A DNA stretch of 64,000 nucleotides from Ifrita kowaldi. Lineage: Eukaryota > Chordata > Aves > Passeriformes > Cinclosomatidae. Below the pieces are notes generated by a model. It was not told the origin of the DNA, searched no databases, and was given only the letters and a program-made list of their open reading frames with translations. Position numbers and translations under genes: made by a program. Shown here piece by piece: positions 39,701-50,905 of this stretch. The DNA lies in contig VZRS01007545.1 in NCBI GenBank assembly GCA_013398055.1, positions 186,001 through 250,000 on the forward strand, read 5' to 3'. How positions within the stretch are numbered: position 1 is the stretch's first letter; each line of letters begins with the position of its first letter.

Positions 39701-42700
39701 GCTATCTTGAATTCAATCAGAACTCATCTGTTTTTTTCAGATCTGTAGTCTGGGAGTTAAGCTCCCTAGAAACAGAGATACAGAGACTTTATACAGGGAA
39801 ATGTGAGTCTGAGAAGCAGGTTATTTCTGTGTTGAGTTCTGATCTTAGTGTGTAGAAGTCCCGCAGACAGACTAGGTTACTGATGTCCTCAAGAAGAAAA
39901 GCCCCTCTTGTGCATCTTTTTTAGACAGAGAGGAACTCTAATTTAGAAGTTGGGAGAGGAAAAGCGATGGCAACTTAGAAAGTAGATGAACTGTAAAGGA
40001 CTAAGTAGGGAGGATAGTTCATCACTGCTTGAAACTCGCTGTTTTAGAACAGCTGGCTAAAATGACATTCAAGAAGGGAATGAGATGACAAAGAACAAAA
40101 AATTAATTCAGTAAAAAAGGCTAGATCTCTCTTAGTTGCTTGCATGAAGGGTACAACATGGTTCTGCCTTCTTTCCAAATGAAAAAAAATCATGACTGGT
40201 TAAAGCAAGCAGGAAGATACTTAATCTCATTATTTATGAATGTCATTATGCCTCTCTTCAGAAGGGCATTTTGCCAGCTTTACTTAAGCAGCAGTTAGGC
40301 TCTTTCTCAAAACCCCATCTTTGGATGGTATTAGCAAAGCCAATCACTGTCCAGTGTCAGGCCATCCAATATTTGGGAAGATAATTGAGGTTATGCTGAT
40401 GGGTCAATGCTAGCAATGTTTGCATTTCAAAGATTTAGAGGGTCTCTATCTAGCTTGGTCAATATATGAGTAGAGAAACATGATCGTTTCCTAATGACTC
40501 CATTCTGTTGATGGGCCTCTTAGACTTTTCCTGTGAAGGGAGATATTATTGATAATGGGCTACTGCAGGAAGAGCACATCAAATTCTTCCTTTACAGGTG
40601 CAAAATTCCACCAGCAGGTTATTCTTGTCCCATACTTATACACAGCTGCTGGGAGTAATGCTGCATTGTAACTGAAACTTCAGTGCAACGGATACTTTGA
40701 TTTTATAACTCCTTCCTGCTCAGCCAAAATCCTAGATTTATTACTCATATAGGACACAATCCTGTCGTCACTGAAGTCAGTGGAAAGGCTGCCATTTAGC
40801 TCAGGTTAGCAAGGCTGTGATGGATAATTGCAGTAAGCATTCATGTATACTCTGTTACTTTGCAGTAACTGCGAGGCTGTTTGCCTTTGAAAAAAAGGAC
40901 AATAATCCTCTTTTTTTTTCCCCTCTACTGAAAGGTTAGTATACACAAACAGGGGAGAAATCATTTCAGTGTATGTGCATATGCACACCCCAGATGCAGC
41001 CACATCATGAGATTGAAGTAGGACTTAGGAGCAGATTAACATATAAAAGAAAAAACACTTAAGGAAACAGTTTAGAGACATTTAAGTAATTTTAAACCTG
41101 ACATTGTCACACAGTTTGCTTAAAGCAGACTATCAAATTCTTTTTCAGTTAACACAGGGAGATAACTAGCTGTGAAATCTAGCAAGCACCTGAACAGACC
41201 GTCTCCCTCTGCAGGTCAGTACAGACCACTCACTGTAAGGAACTCATGAGTCAGAAGACCCCTGAAGTGTGGATAGGTACAAATTCAGTGCTTGAGGTAC
41301 ATAGGTGAAATTAATCTACTCTGAAGAAATATTTTGAGGTGTGGCAGAAGCTATTTCTGCAATATCTATTGGGAAAATAAATATAAATGTGTACTTCACA
41401 AGACTATTTGTATCCCAGGTGTTCTACTGGGACTGTCACAGTTACTACTTTCCAGCTTAGCATATCCAGTGAGCCCACCATCAGAACTCAGGAAACTGCA
41501 GCAACATCTTCCTGATAAAAAAATCACAGAAATCCTCTCTGTCTTTATTGTAGTATCCTTTTCTTATGAGCGGGTGAAGCGTACCCAAGCGTTCAGTTAC
41601 TGTAAGCCATACAAACTCATTTCTTGGAGCACCTGCCAAATTGAATATATCTCTAGAGATTAAGTCACTTCAGTCAAGGACTCTTTGAGTCTAAGTGTAA
41701 TTTGTTGATAGTGATTATTTTTAAAGCACCGATGATTGCGCACCTGGTTATATGTGCATTCTCCCCATTTTCCTCTCATGCCTGTTAACACTCCTTGTGA
41801 AGACCCTGCTATTAAAAAGTAAGCCAAACATTCAATGCCAAGATGGAAGGACTGATTCTATCTTTGAAATCTCTTTCATCTGGCAACATGGCAGAATTTA
41901 AGTCCAACCAAGCAGTCTCAAGGTAGGATGAAAAAAAGAGATGCAAGGCACTTGACTAACTGCGCTTGCTGACATGTTTGATTTTTTTATTTCAATATAT
42001 TTTGTTCTCTATTTATGAATCTTCCACTACCACAAGAGTGGTCTAAACCTCAGTTAGGAGCAGTATCTAATAAGGATACTGCTTATTGGATACTGCTTAT
42101 TAGGTACTGCTAGAAACATTATTGGGCCTAGCCAGAAGAGGTGCTTATGACAATTTCGAAAGACCTACTTAAGATTACCCTTGCTTTAGCTTTGCTCCTC
42201 TTTATTTCCTCCTTTAACCATTAACCCTTTACTTTTTTTTTCCTGACCATGGATTCAAAAGTTTCTCCTGTATTTGCCTCGTTTTACTCCTCTAGCTGCT
42301 TCAATGCCTCCATTTCACCCAGCCATCCAATTTGTTTCATTATCAGTATCATAATTTCTCACCATTTTTCTCATAACCTGTGCTCTTGCTCTGTTTTCTT
42401 TCTTCTGACAATTTACCTCTCTATTTATGGATTAGTCTTCATGTTATAAATGGTATGATTTTACCTACATTTCCCTCTATTTCACTTTCAACTCAGCTAT
42501 CAGCTCATTCTTTATGGAAGGAGAATGAGAATATGAGAAGAGTATTAGAGTTACTGTAAAACTCTTAGAAATCCCTTTGAAACTACTTGTTTTCTCTGGT
42601 TTAATCTTGCCCTTCTTCAGGACCATATAAATTATTAATTCCTCAATCTCTCAAAACTAAAGTTTAGCAAGACACCATTTTCATCCACTTGGACCTAACA

Positions 42701-42859
42701 TAGAGCTCTTCTTAGAATACTGTATATCCATATCTTCATCAATTCCCTCTTCACCTGATTACTAAGGTAGTACATTTGAGAACATACTTTTCATCCACTC
42801 TTCAAATTACTGTGTGGGTTTTCTGTCCTTGTTTTCCTTCTCTCTTCTCTCTACACCTT
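36776..42859. other. intergenic, no gene seen
   Basis: AT-rich desert. 37390-38080 is less AT-rich and includes an AATAAA near 37917 followed by 'gctgagtcttgtgatt', which recalls the R-U5 part of an LTR, but I could not find matching ends or a target duplication. A 14-bp tandem repeat lies at 42074. 42180-42860 is pyrimidine-rich on the plus strand. Confidence 0.45.
42074..42111. repeat. 14-bp tandem repeat, about 2.7 copies
   Basis: Two exact units GGATACTGCTTATT and a third partial AGGTACTGCT. This is a minor local duplication with no gene context. Confidence 0.85.
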
Positions 42860-43000
42860 GTTTCTGTGTGATCTCATCAGCAAATACAAATTCAACTACC
42901 ATCTGTTTGCTAATGACTCAGAAATGTACTAGTCTACTCCAGACTAATCTCCTTATGTCCAAACTGAAATCTCAGCCTGCCTCTCTGACATATCCTCATG
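42860..43000 (+). mobile_element. possible ancient L2/L3-type LINE scrap
   Basis: 'atctcatcagcaaatacaaattcaactaccatctgtttgctaatgactcagaaatgta' (in parts) translates to FNYHLFANDSEMY, close to the FNYHLYADDTQIY catalytic-box region of old LINEs. It is followed by a 'tccaaactgaaatc' block also found there. The active-site D-D pair has decayed to N-D. It is short and old, and the call rests on this one motif and its order. Confidence 0.4.
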
Positions 43001-46000
43001 TATATGTAGCCATCATCTCCAATGCATTATGAATCAGACAGCCTATCCTTTCCTACACACTAAAACTTTCTTTCTCAGCCAGTTAGCTCAAAATACGAGT
43101 CAAGGATATAACTTAAGTCTTTTTCCTAACACACGAGAAGATCTTTAGTTTCTATCAACTGGGTTGCTACACTAAATGAGATGTAAGACTTAGCACGAGG
43201 AAACCACATCAAGAGACCTAGGTTGAAGCATGACTCTTCCAAATGCTTAAACAAATAGTATAGAAGCGTCATGGTAGCTCAAGTTAACAGCAGTTCACTA
43301 GATGCTAAACCAAGCACTTTCTTAATAAGTCAATGTGTGCTCATAATTAAGACGCTGCGTAGCTATGCATCACTCAGCACCGTGATCACTCTTAGGTAAG
43401 ACAGCTCAAGGGAAGTAACGAGACTCTCAGTACACTGGGGTATGGAGCCCTCCTGACAGGTATAACCAAAGTCTCCTCATAACCAAACATCTATCCTGTC
43501 TCAATGAAAGCAGGACCTTTCCAGCTCTGACAAATTTAGTGTTGCCCTTCCCATATCCAAAGAGATTTCTGCCAAGAAAAGACTGTTTTCTGAGCTATTT
43601 TTGGCCTCTCTTCTCTGCTTCTTCCGTATCTCTCCCATCTGATAGGAGTTACTACTTTTCATTCTCAAAGCCTACCATCACTGTCACATTTTACTCGCAG
43701 TAAGTCAAGACACTGACTTACTTGCCTGTTTAGACCATTATCCTAGCTACTGTTCCCCACATCATTAGCCTTGCATAGTCATACCTCATGCTTTGCAGGA
43801 TCCTCTTATGCTTAACTAGAAAACAAATAATCTTTTTTCCTTGAACTACTTCAACAAAGTTCCCTTTTCCTCTGTTAACCCTCCAAAACTAAAGTGTTTA
43901 AACCCCTGAGAAACAGCACCTAAGTGGAATAATGATCTTGATGTTGTCTCCTACAGGCATCCCGAAGGCTACTACCTACAAATTCCACCTTCCCTCAAAG
44001 GCAGAAATGTCTTTCAGAAGTCTCATCTTTCTAACATCAATTATTAATGTCACCTTAAGGACAGATGGGATCAGTGTAGGTGCTCTGAAAAGAAAGTGTG
44101 CTAGAGCCTGCCCCTGAGGAGCTAAGTAATGCTTGAGAGTACTTTAAAACAGGCAACTTACATTTTCCCCAACGCTTCTGCTGACTGTTTGCCCTAAACT
44201 AAGCATTCCAGAGGGGAGAACAATATAGCAGAGCAGGAGCAGGCCACCCAGGGGGCCTCTTGAACAACAGTATCATGATATCCTCTTTGCTGACCAATAC
44301 TACCTTGAAGTGTCCTGCCTGACAGCCTGTAACTACCTTTTCCCTGTTTTCTCCTTTCTCCAGCTTAGAGAAGTATTGATACCTACACTTATTGGCCTGT
44401 GCTGGTAATATATAAAACAGTAATGTGGTTGTAGCTGGTATTGCAGATGTCATCATTATTGTAAGCCTTACAAGAGATTCTAGTTTGGACACAACATTAC
44501 CACAAAAAGAAAGCGGAGTCCAATCTAAGCCCAAGCAACAAATTTTTTAACTGTACACAGAGTGTGGGTGGCATGGCCTCCTTTTTATTCTGTATGGTAT
44601 AACAAATTTGGATTGGGAACATATGTACATTTTTCCATTGTTCCAGCCTGAAGGACTGGACTTTTGTTATGATGAAAGAAATCATTAAATGTTTCAAGTC
44701 TGCAAACAGAGTTCTTGAAAAGAGAACGTGCTAAGTGAGAGTATTTGGAACTCTGGTCTCTGTTTTTGCTCACAACTAAAGAGTTTATGTGACAAAAAAC
44801 CATGTGGATGAAGTTGCTCATGGAGAACACTATTCTACTTTCTGACTTCCTCACACTAAATCTCTGTTCTGCTGAAGATTTGTCTTCTTATAGACTTTTT
44901 TTCCCCAACATAATATTTTGACTTTTCAAGCTTTCACATTTGGAACTTCACAATAACCTTCTGGCAGAAAGCTACAGACTTCTGTATCCAGTGGCAAGTA
45001 CAGATTGTGGTTATGGGTTCCTACAAACACCCCTTTTTAATAAGTGTATAGTACATTTTCAGATATGTTCTGAATCAGTAGTTTTGCTTAGACGGGCGCA
45101 AATATTCTTGTGCCTTACAGAAAGATGCTTCTTCCTCCCATAAAATGACAACATGGAAATGTGGATTCAATATTATTAACATAACAAGCTGAAAAAACTA
45201 AAAGAAAAGAGAAAATCTAACCTTTCAGACCTTTGTTTTATATGGCATAGAGGAGCAAAAGGACAAGCTCTCAATTGAAAATAAATCCCTGTCAAGCTAC
45301 CTTTAAATCACCCTGATTAGTACAAATAGTCTTGACATATACACTCCCCATACCGTCTATAGGGAATAGAGAGAAATATTGCCTCTGTTCAAACTCATAA
45401 ATTCACGGATTTTATGGTAGTACATTAGGTACTTAATATACAACAGAGAGATTGCAGTCATTAGGTTAGATCATATTCTGTAATTACCATGTTTAGGGAC
45501 TGCAGTTCCACACTGAGCTCAAGTCAGGTTGGTGGAGATTCTTCCTGGAATGCCATGCTTCCATTCCACAGTAATCTTCTGGCTTTTCTGGTTTTGAGAA
45601 AAAAATTATGTCACACAAGGTTTGTAAAAGTCACTGTGACAGCTACCTGAGTGTGTTGAGGGGTTGAAATAATCTCTCTGTTTATCTCAGTAAGGCACTA
45701 GCTCAGGTGACAAATAGTAACATGCTAAAGGCCAGCGATGTTTATGCATAATGCTCTACTGTCACAGGATGTAAGAAAGGAGAGAAGGCATCTTTTGCAG
45801 TCATACTGATTGTGGTGCTTAGTTATTTTACCTTATCTAGGTGCTATGAGGGGAACAAATTAACACTTGCATAGCTCGAAAGGGAAGGAATTGGGTCCCA
45901 AAAGCTCAATGAAGCCCAGAAAATCCCCAGAAGAACAAAATACCTCGGATACAGTAAATCTGCGCTGTGTGTGCCAAGACCAAGAAGGCACATGTATCAT

Positions 46001-46617
46001 ACTGGAGCTTTGGCAGAATCTGCCATGAGTAGGATTAAACAGAAACTTCTCAAGAGTGCTTACTGAAACAGCACGGCAAGAAATGACACCATCATTACTG
46101 CCTTCAACTAGATGCAGGCAGCTATAAATGGTGTTTATTTATGACTTTTCAACTATCCCAACTGAACAGACAATACAACAAAACAAAACAAAACATTATT
46201 GGGCCAGATGCACTGCAAACAATTGCTCAATTCAAAAATCTGAGCCTCAGACTACTGGATGCCAGAAAGCAAGAGTCTCACCTTAAGCTTAGTGTACGTT
46301 TCCATCTCTCTCACAATCTTTAGTGAATTCCCTCCAGTCCTCTGACAAGGATAAGTGGAGGAGCTTGAGCAGCTCTGACTGGGGAATTCTGCACAGCAGC
46401 TTGGCTACATGATGTCTGGTACTAACAAGTATTAGCATCATTTTACTTTCACGAATGGAAAGAAATGAGTCCCCGAGGTGTTCTTAAAATATGGATGAAT
46501 GCTAACTAAGACCAGATCCCTTCTGCGGAAGTGTTGGGAGGGCAGTGGGTTAGGGAGCTGTGGGGAAAGTCAGTGCAGGGGCTGCAGCCCGGGCGCGGCG
46601 GGGAGGCAGCGCTTGCC
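43001..46617. other. intergenic up to the CSMD1 promoter, no gene seen
   Basis: Desert sequence with a minor (CAAAA)n at 46178-46195. A 111-codon minus-strand frame (44199-44534) is not recognisable and lacks exon borders. The last 100 bases become GC-rich (46540-46617) as the CSMD1 promoter region begins. Confidence 0.5.
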
Positions 46618-47880
46618 ACGAGATGGCAGCAATGCCACGTCTGGTTCGGCAGCCTGCCTGGCTCTGCTTATTTATTTATTTTTTTTTTTCCCGAATGAGA
46701 ACCACAACGTTTTTACAAAAATACAAGCTTATTACAAAGTCAGCCTACCTCGTTCAATGCCCATTCACCACCTTCATGCAACTTACAATGAGAAAACAAC
46801 TTTGCATATTTCCCTATGAAAGAAAACTTATCATAAGTGAATAATTACAACCTTGAAACTACCTTTGTAAAAGAGCTTGTGTTTCTGTCTTTCCTTACTA
46901 TAAACCTTTGTGTTTTAATTACGGATATAGGTAAGCATTAATTATGGAGTCAGGCCCAGGTGCAGTGGTGGTGACAATTCATACAGGATTGAAAGTCAGG
47001 GCTGGGCACTTTTTTGCCACCCGTTTGAAGATAGGCCTGGCACAGAAACCCTTGTTGGAACCATGGAGCACAGCGACCTGTGACAGGCCAACCTCGGGTC
47101 ACCACTTCCTTTCCCTCGGGCTCAAGGAACCAACCCTGCCTGCTCCAGGCTGGTGGTGGGGAAGCCTCTGTGTGCATACTGACGTCATATTTTGATTGGT
47201 TTTTTAGTTTTGGAAAGGATTGTTAATGGCAGAAATTCCTCTTGGCAACAGGAGCTCTCGAGAATGGCAACAAAAAGACAAAGCAGTGTTCCGCAAGGAG
47301 ATATTGGCTCCTCTCCTTCCTCTCAGGAATAACAGCTTGTTCTGATGAACAACTTAGAAGGAACGAGCAGGGCACATTCTGGACCTGAAAGCCTTCCTCT
47401 CTCACGAGCGGGGATGAGAGCAGAGGGGAATTTCACCTAGGACAAGGGACCCCAGCACCCGCACCACTCGNGGCGCCGGGGCTCCGCGGGCGCTGAGCGG
47501 CGCAGCCCCGCCGCGGCGCGGGACTGATGCTGTCTGTGAGCAGAGCGGAGCGAGCCGCCCGCGCAGTCCTGCAGGAGGCGCCGGGCGCTGCGCGGCGCTC
47601 GGGACCCGGACCGCTCCTCTCCGCCTCTCCTCGCCCTGTGGTGGTTATTTGGCGCTGTCCTTAGCCCCACTGCCGCTCGGAGGACACGGTCGCAGCCGAG
47701 AAGAGCCGCCGGGGGTTTTGTGTGAGAGTGTGTGTGTGTGTGGAATAACTGCAGACATGACTGCGTGGAGGAAATTCAAGTCTCTGCTGGTTCTCTGCGC
47801 GGGGCTCCTTACTGCAGCTCAGGGTAAGATTCGGGTTTCTTGCATTGCATTCGTGTAGGCTGTGGTTACGGCACTCATAA
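46618..47880. other. false (haplotype) duplication of the CSMD1 5' region
   Basis: 46618-47470 repeats 47882-48734 at a constant offset of 1264. 47472-47880 repeats 49032-49440 at a constant offset of 1560. I see five base differences: at 46621, 46651, 46904, 47518 and 47576. The single N at 47471 replaces 297 bases present in the second copy, and another single N at 47881 joins the two copies. Exact ends, one-base gaps and a difference rate like heterozygosity point to unmerged haplotype contigs in a GC-rich region, not to a real tandem duplication. The true locus is then probably 1264 bases shorter. Confidence 0.85.
47757..47823 (+). CDS. CSMD1: CSMD1 coding exon 1, artefactual extra copy
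   Basis: Identical in every base to the exon at 49317-49383, including the start context and the GTAAG donor at 47824. It lies in the small contig 47472-47880 that duplicates 49032-49440. Since that duplication looks like an assembly error, this copy should not be annotated as a second first exon. If the duplication were real it would give the gene two equal promoters. Confidence 0.6.
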
Positions 47881-48443
47881 NACGGGATGGCAGCAATGCC
47901 ACGTCTGGTTCGGCCGCCTGCCTGGCTCTGCTTATTTATTTATTTTTTTTTTTCCCGAATGAGAACCACAACGTTTTTACAAAAATACAAGCTTATTACA
48001 AAGTCAGCCTACCTCGTTCAATGCCCATTCACCACCTTCATGCAACTTACAATGAGAAAACAACTTTGCATATTTCCCTATGAAAGAAAACTTATCATAA
48101 GTGAATAATTACAACCTTGAAACTACCTTTGTAAAAGAGCTTGTGTTTCTGTCTTTCCTTACTATAAGCCTTTGTGTTTTAATTACGGATATAGGTAAGC
48201 ATTAATTATGGAGTCAGGCCCAGGTGCAGTGGTGGTGACAATTCATACAGGATTGAAAGTCAGGGCTGGGCACTTTTTTGCCACCCGTTTGAAGATAGGC
48301 CTGGCACAGAAACCCTTGTTGGAACCATGGAGCACAGCGACCTGTGACAGGCCAACCTCGGGTCACCACTTCCTTTCCCTCGGGCTCAAGGAACCAACCC
48401 TGCCTGCTCCAGGCTGGTGGTGGGGAAGCCTCTGTGTGCATAC

Positions 48444-48463
48444 TGACGTCATATTTTGATTGG
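48444..48463. promoter_or_regulatory. CRE plus inverted CCAAT box upstream of CSMD1
   Basis: A perfect palindromic cAMP response element, TGACGTCA (48444-48451), lies 7 bases before an inverted CCAAT box ATTGG (48459-48463). CREB/ATF and NF-Y sites are often paired in vertebrate promoters. It sits about 870 bases before the CSMD1 start codon, just left of the CpG island. The duplicate copy has the same pair at 47180-47199. Binding is not shown by sequence alone. Confidence 0.5.
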
Positions 48464-48944
48464 TTTTTTAGTTTTGGAAAGGATTGTTAATGGCAGAAAT
48501 TCCTCTTGGCAACAGGAGCTCTCGAGAATGGCAACAAAAAGACAAAGCAGTGTTCCGCAAGGAGATATTGGCTCCTCTCCTTCCTCTCAGGAATAACAGC
48601 TTGTTCTGATGAACAACTTAGAAGGAACGAGCAGGGCACATTCTGGACCTGAAAGCCTTCCTCTCTCACGAGCGGGGATGAGAGCAGAGGGGAATTTCAC
48701 CTAGGACAAGGGACCCCAGCACCCGCACCACTCGCATCCCGCATGTGGCTGAGGGAGGCGAACTGCAGGCAGAGCCGAGGGACAGGGCACCGGGGAATCG
48801 CAGCAGGAGCCTCCAGGGCAGGTGTAGCCCTACAGCCACTACCCTTCTCCGCGCCGGGGGACACCGGGCCCGGGGGAGCCATCCCTTCCCTGGGGCCTTT
48901 CGGTGGCCGGCAGCAGCCACCCGGGGCCGCGGCCGGGGCAGGGG

Positions 48945-49002
48945 NNNNNNNNNNNNNNNNNNNNNNNNNNNNNNNNNNNNNNNNNNNNNNNNNNNNNNNN
49001 NN
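48945..49002. other. assembly gap, 58 N
   Basis: A run of 58 N inside the GC-rich promoter, next to 'ggggcagggg' and 'cccctcccc'. Single N bases at 47471, 47881 and 50815 mark further breaks. The sequence just upstream of CSMD1 exon 1 is therefore incomplete. Confidence 0.98.
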
Positions 49003-49210
49003 CCCCTCCCCTGGGCGGGCGGCAGGCCGGCGGCGCCGGGGCTCCGCGGGCGCTGAGCGGCGCAGCCCCGCCGCGGCACGGGACTGATGCTGTCTGTGAG
49101 CAGAGCGGAGCGAGCCGCCCGCGCAGTCCTGCAGGCGGCGCCGGGCGCTGCGCGGCGCTCGGGACCCGGACCGCTCCTCTCCGCCTCTCCTCGCCCTGTG
49201 GTGGTTATTT

Positions 49211-49220
49211 GGCGCTGTCC
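49211..49220. promoter_or_regulatory. RE1 (REST/NRSF) half-site in CSMD1 5' region
   Basis: GGCGCTGTCC matches the left half of the RE1 silencer, the binding site for REST, which represses neuronal genes in other tissues. The right half (GGTGCTGAA) is not present at the usual spacing, so this is a half-site only. It lies 97 bases before the start codon of a gene that is mainly neuronal in mammals. Confidence 0.35.
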
Positions 49221-49316
49221 TTAGCCCCACTGCCGCTCGGAGGACACGGTCGCAGCCGAGAAGAGCCGCCGGGGGTTTTGTGTGAGAGTGTGTGTGTGTG
49301 TGGAATAACTGCAGAC

Positions 49317-49383
49317 ATGACTGCGTGGAGGAAATTCAAGTCTCTGCTGGTTCTCTGCGCGGGGCTCCTTACTGCAGCTCAGG
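49317..49383 (+). CDS. CSMD1: CSMD1 coding exon 1 (signal peptide)
   Basis: CSMD1 is a very large single-pass membrane protein of CUB and Sushi (complement control) domains. It restrains complement and acts at synapses. This exon encodes MTAWRKFKSLLVLCAGLLTA, then AQ and the first base of a glycine codon. The start (MTAWR) and end (LLTAA) match mammalian CSMD1 exon 1, with about six fewer residues in the hydrophobic core. It is a typical signal peptide: basic n-region (RKFK), leucine-rich core and small residues before cleavage. The start is fixed by the match and by a G at -3 (gcagacATGA). The exon ends in phase 1 at AGG|GTAAGA. The rest of the gene lies to the right, outside the window. CSMD2 and CSMD3 begin differently as I recall, so CSMD1 is favoured. 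Confidence 0.85.
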
Positions 49384-50186
49384 GTAAGATTCGGGTTTCT
49401 TGCATTGCATTCGTGTAGGCTGTGGTTACGGCACTCATAACCCCTCAGCTAAATCTCTGCCGCTCGGTTGAGCTCTCTCCCTCGCTTCGTTTCTGCGCCG
49501 GCAAACAGCAGGCTCCTCGAGCCCGGTGTCCCTTCTCCCTGCCTCCCACCTCCCGCAGGTGTTCCCCGAGGGCTCGGCTCTCAGCCGGTCACTTCCCCCG
49601 GGAGAAACCAGCCCCCTGGAGTTGGGCAGCAGCCGCTGCGACGCCGCGAGCGGAACCGTGCGCATCCAGCCGCCTGGGCAGCGCCGGAGTTTGGGAACAC
49701 TTCGCTCTCCGCGCACGCACGAACGGTACTCGCTGCCGTGTGAGGGACAGTCCCCGGGCTGGCAAGTTTGGATCTCCCCACCTCCCGCCTCCCCGGCTTT
49801 TGCCGTGCTCGAGGGGGAGCGCGGAGTGGGTGGTCGCGGAGAGCCGCCTCCGCCTGCCTTCAGCCGGCTCCGCTCCCCGCAAGTTCCGCGGAGGCGGGGA
49901 TGCGGCGCCGGGGACACCTCCGCCAGCTGCCTGCCCATGCCTGAGGGAAGAGGACTCCTCGCTGCTGGGTGTGCGGTGGGGAGAATCTCCCAACCGCAGC
50001 TGGGTTTCTCCTTAAAATCAATGGGGGAGGGAGGAGAAACGAGGGGGTGACGGTGGTGAATTTGGTTACACAACTTCAGTGCTGGCCTCAGCCCCATTAC
50101 TTGCCTCATCGCTGGAGACAACAACTTCCCCATTATTCACTTCGCCTCTCATTAGCCCTGTGCTTTTTCATGCTGGGAGAGATGCG

Positions 50187-50241
50187 AGTCTGTGTCTGTG
50201 TGTGTGAGAGAGAAAGAGCGTGAGAGAGAGAGGGAGGGAGT
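50187..50241. repeat. (TG)n and (GA)n compound microsatellite
   Basis: Imperfect TG units turn into GAGA with interruptions and end in GGGAGGGAG. It lies within the intronic part of the CpG island. Confidence 0.85.
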
Positions 50242-50905
50242 GAAGCAGCTCGCAGCTGAGCACCTGTCCCCGATACAGCCTCTGTCTTCTCCCACCTCGC
50301 TCCCGGTTGTTCTGCCTGCCTCCGGGATGACGGTTCCCCTTGCGGTTTGTACTGTCTGAGTCTCCCTTAACCCTTCCAAGGCGCTTCACATCGTTCCCAC
50401 CATTTTATTTTTCTCCCTGCTCTTTTCGGCGCGGGGGCGGCTGAGGCGGGGGGAGCCGGGCTACCGCGGCCCGTGTTGGCGGGCGAGGCTGGAGTGTTCC
50501 CCGTCCTGCGGGTGCCCACGGCCGGGTTCCCTCGCCCACCGGGGCGGCACGGCAGGGTGCCTTCCCCCCGGTAGCCTCCGGCCGTGAGCTGCAGGGAGAG
50601 GCGGCAGAAGGCCAGCCCGGGTTGCCGGGAGCCGGGCAGGAGCTTTGCCCGGTCCGCTGGAGCGGCTGCGGCTCCGCGCCAGCCCGATGGCATCCTTCCT
50701 CTGCCCGGATCCTGCCGCTGCCGCGGTCCACCGGGCAACGACACCCGGCTGCCTCCGTGGGAAGGGACCGGGGAGAGAAAGGTGCACGGCTTTCCTGGGC
50801 TGTAAATCCGCGGCNTCGGGGCCCGGCCTCCGCGGGACGAGGGGCAGCTGCTGCCGCGGCCAAGCCGCTCCCGGGGCGGGCCGACACCCGCGACTCATTT
50901 GTTAA

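Larger units (their letters stand above)
48735..50905. promoter_or_regulatory. CSMD1: CpG island and promoter region of CSMD1
   Basis: GC-rich, CpG-dense sequence spans the exon and about 1.5 kb of intron 1, in sharp contrast to the AT-rich DNA on both sides. It includes a CCCCTCCCC (49003-49011) and a GC box GGGCGGG (49013-49019), about 300 bases upstream of the start codon, and no clear TATA box. This fits a dispersed-start CpG promoter. A (GT)n stretch (49282-49302) lies in the 5' UTR. The transcription start cannot be fixed from sequence. Long open frames here on both strands reflect high GC, not genes. Confidence 0.8.

Noticed and set aside
46618..49440. Genuine tandem duplication of the CSMD1 promoter
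   Set aside because: The single-N joins, exact block ends and a difference rate like heterozygosity fit unmerged haplotype contigs better. Read-depth data could reopen the question.
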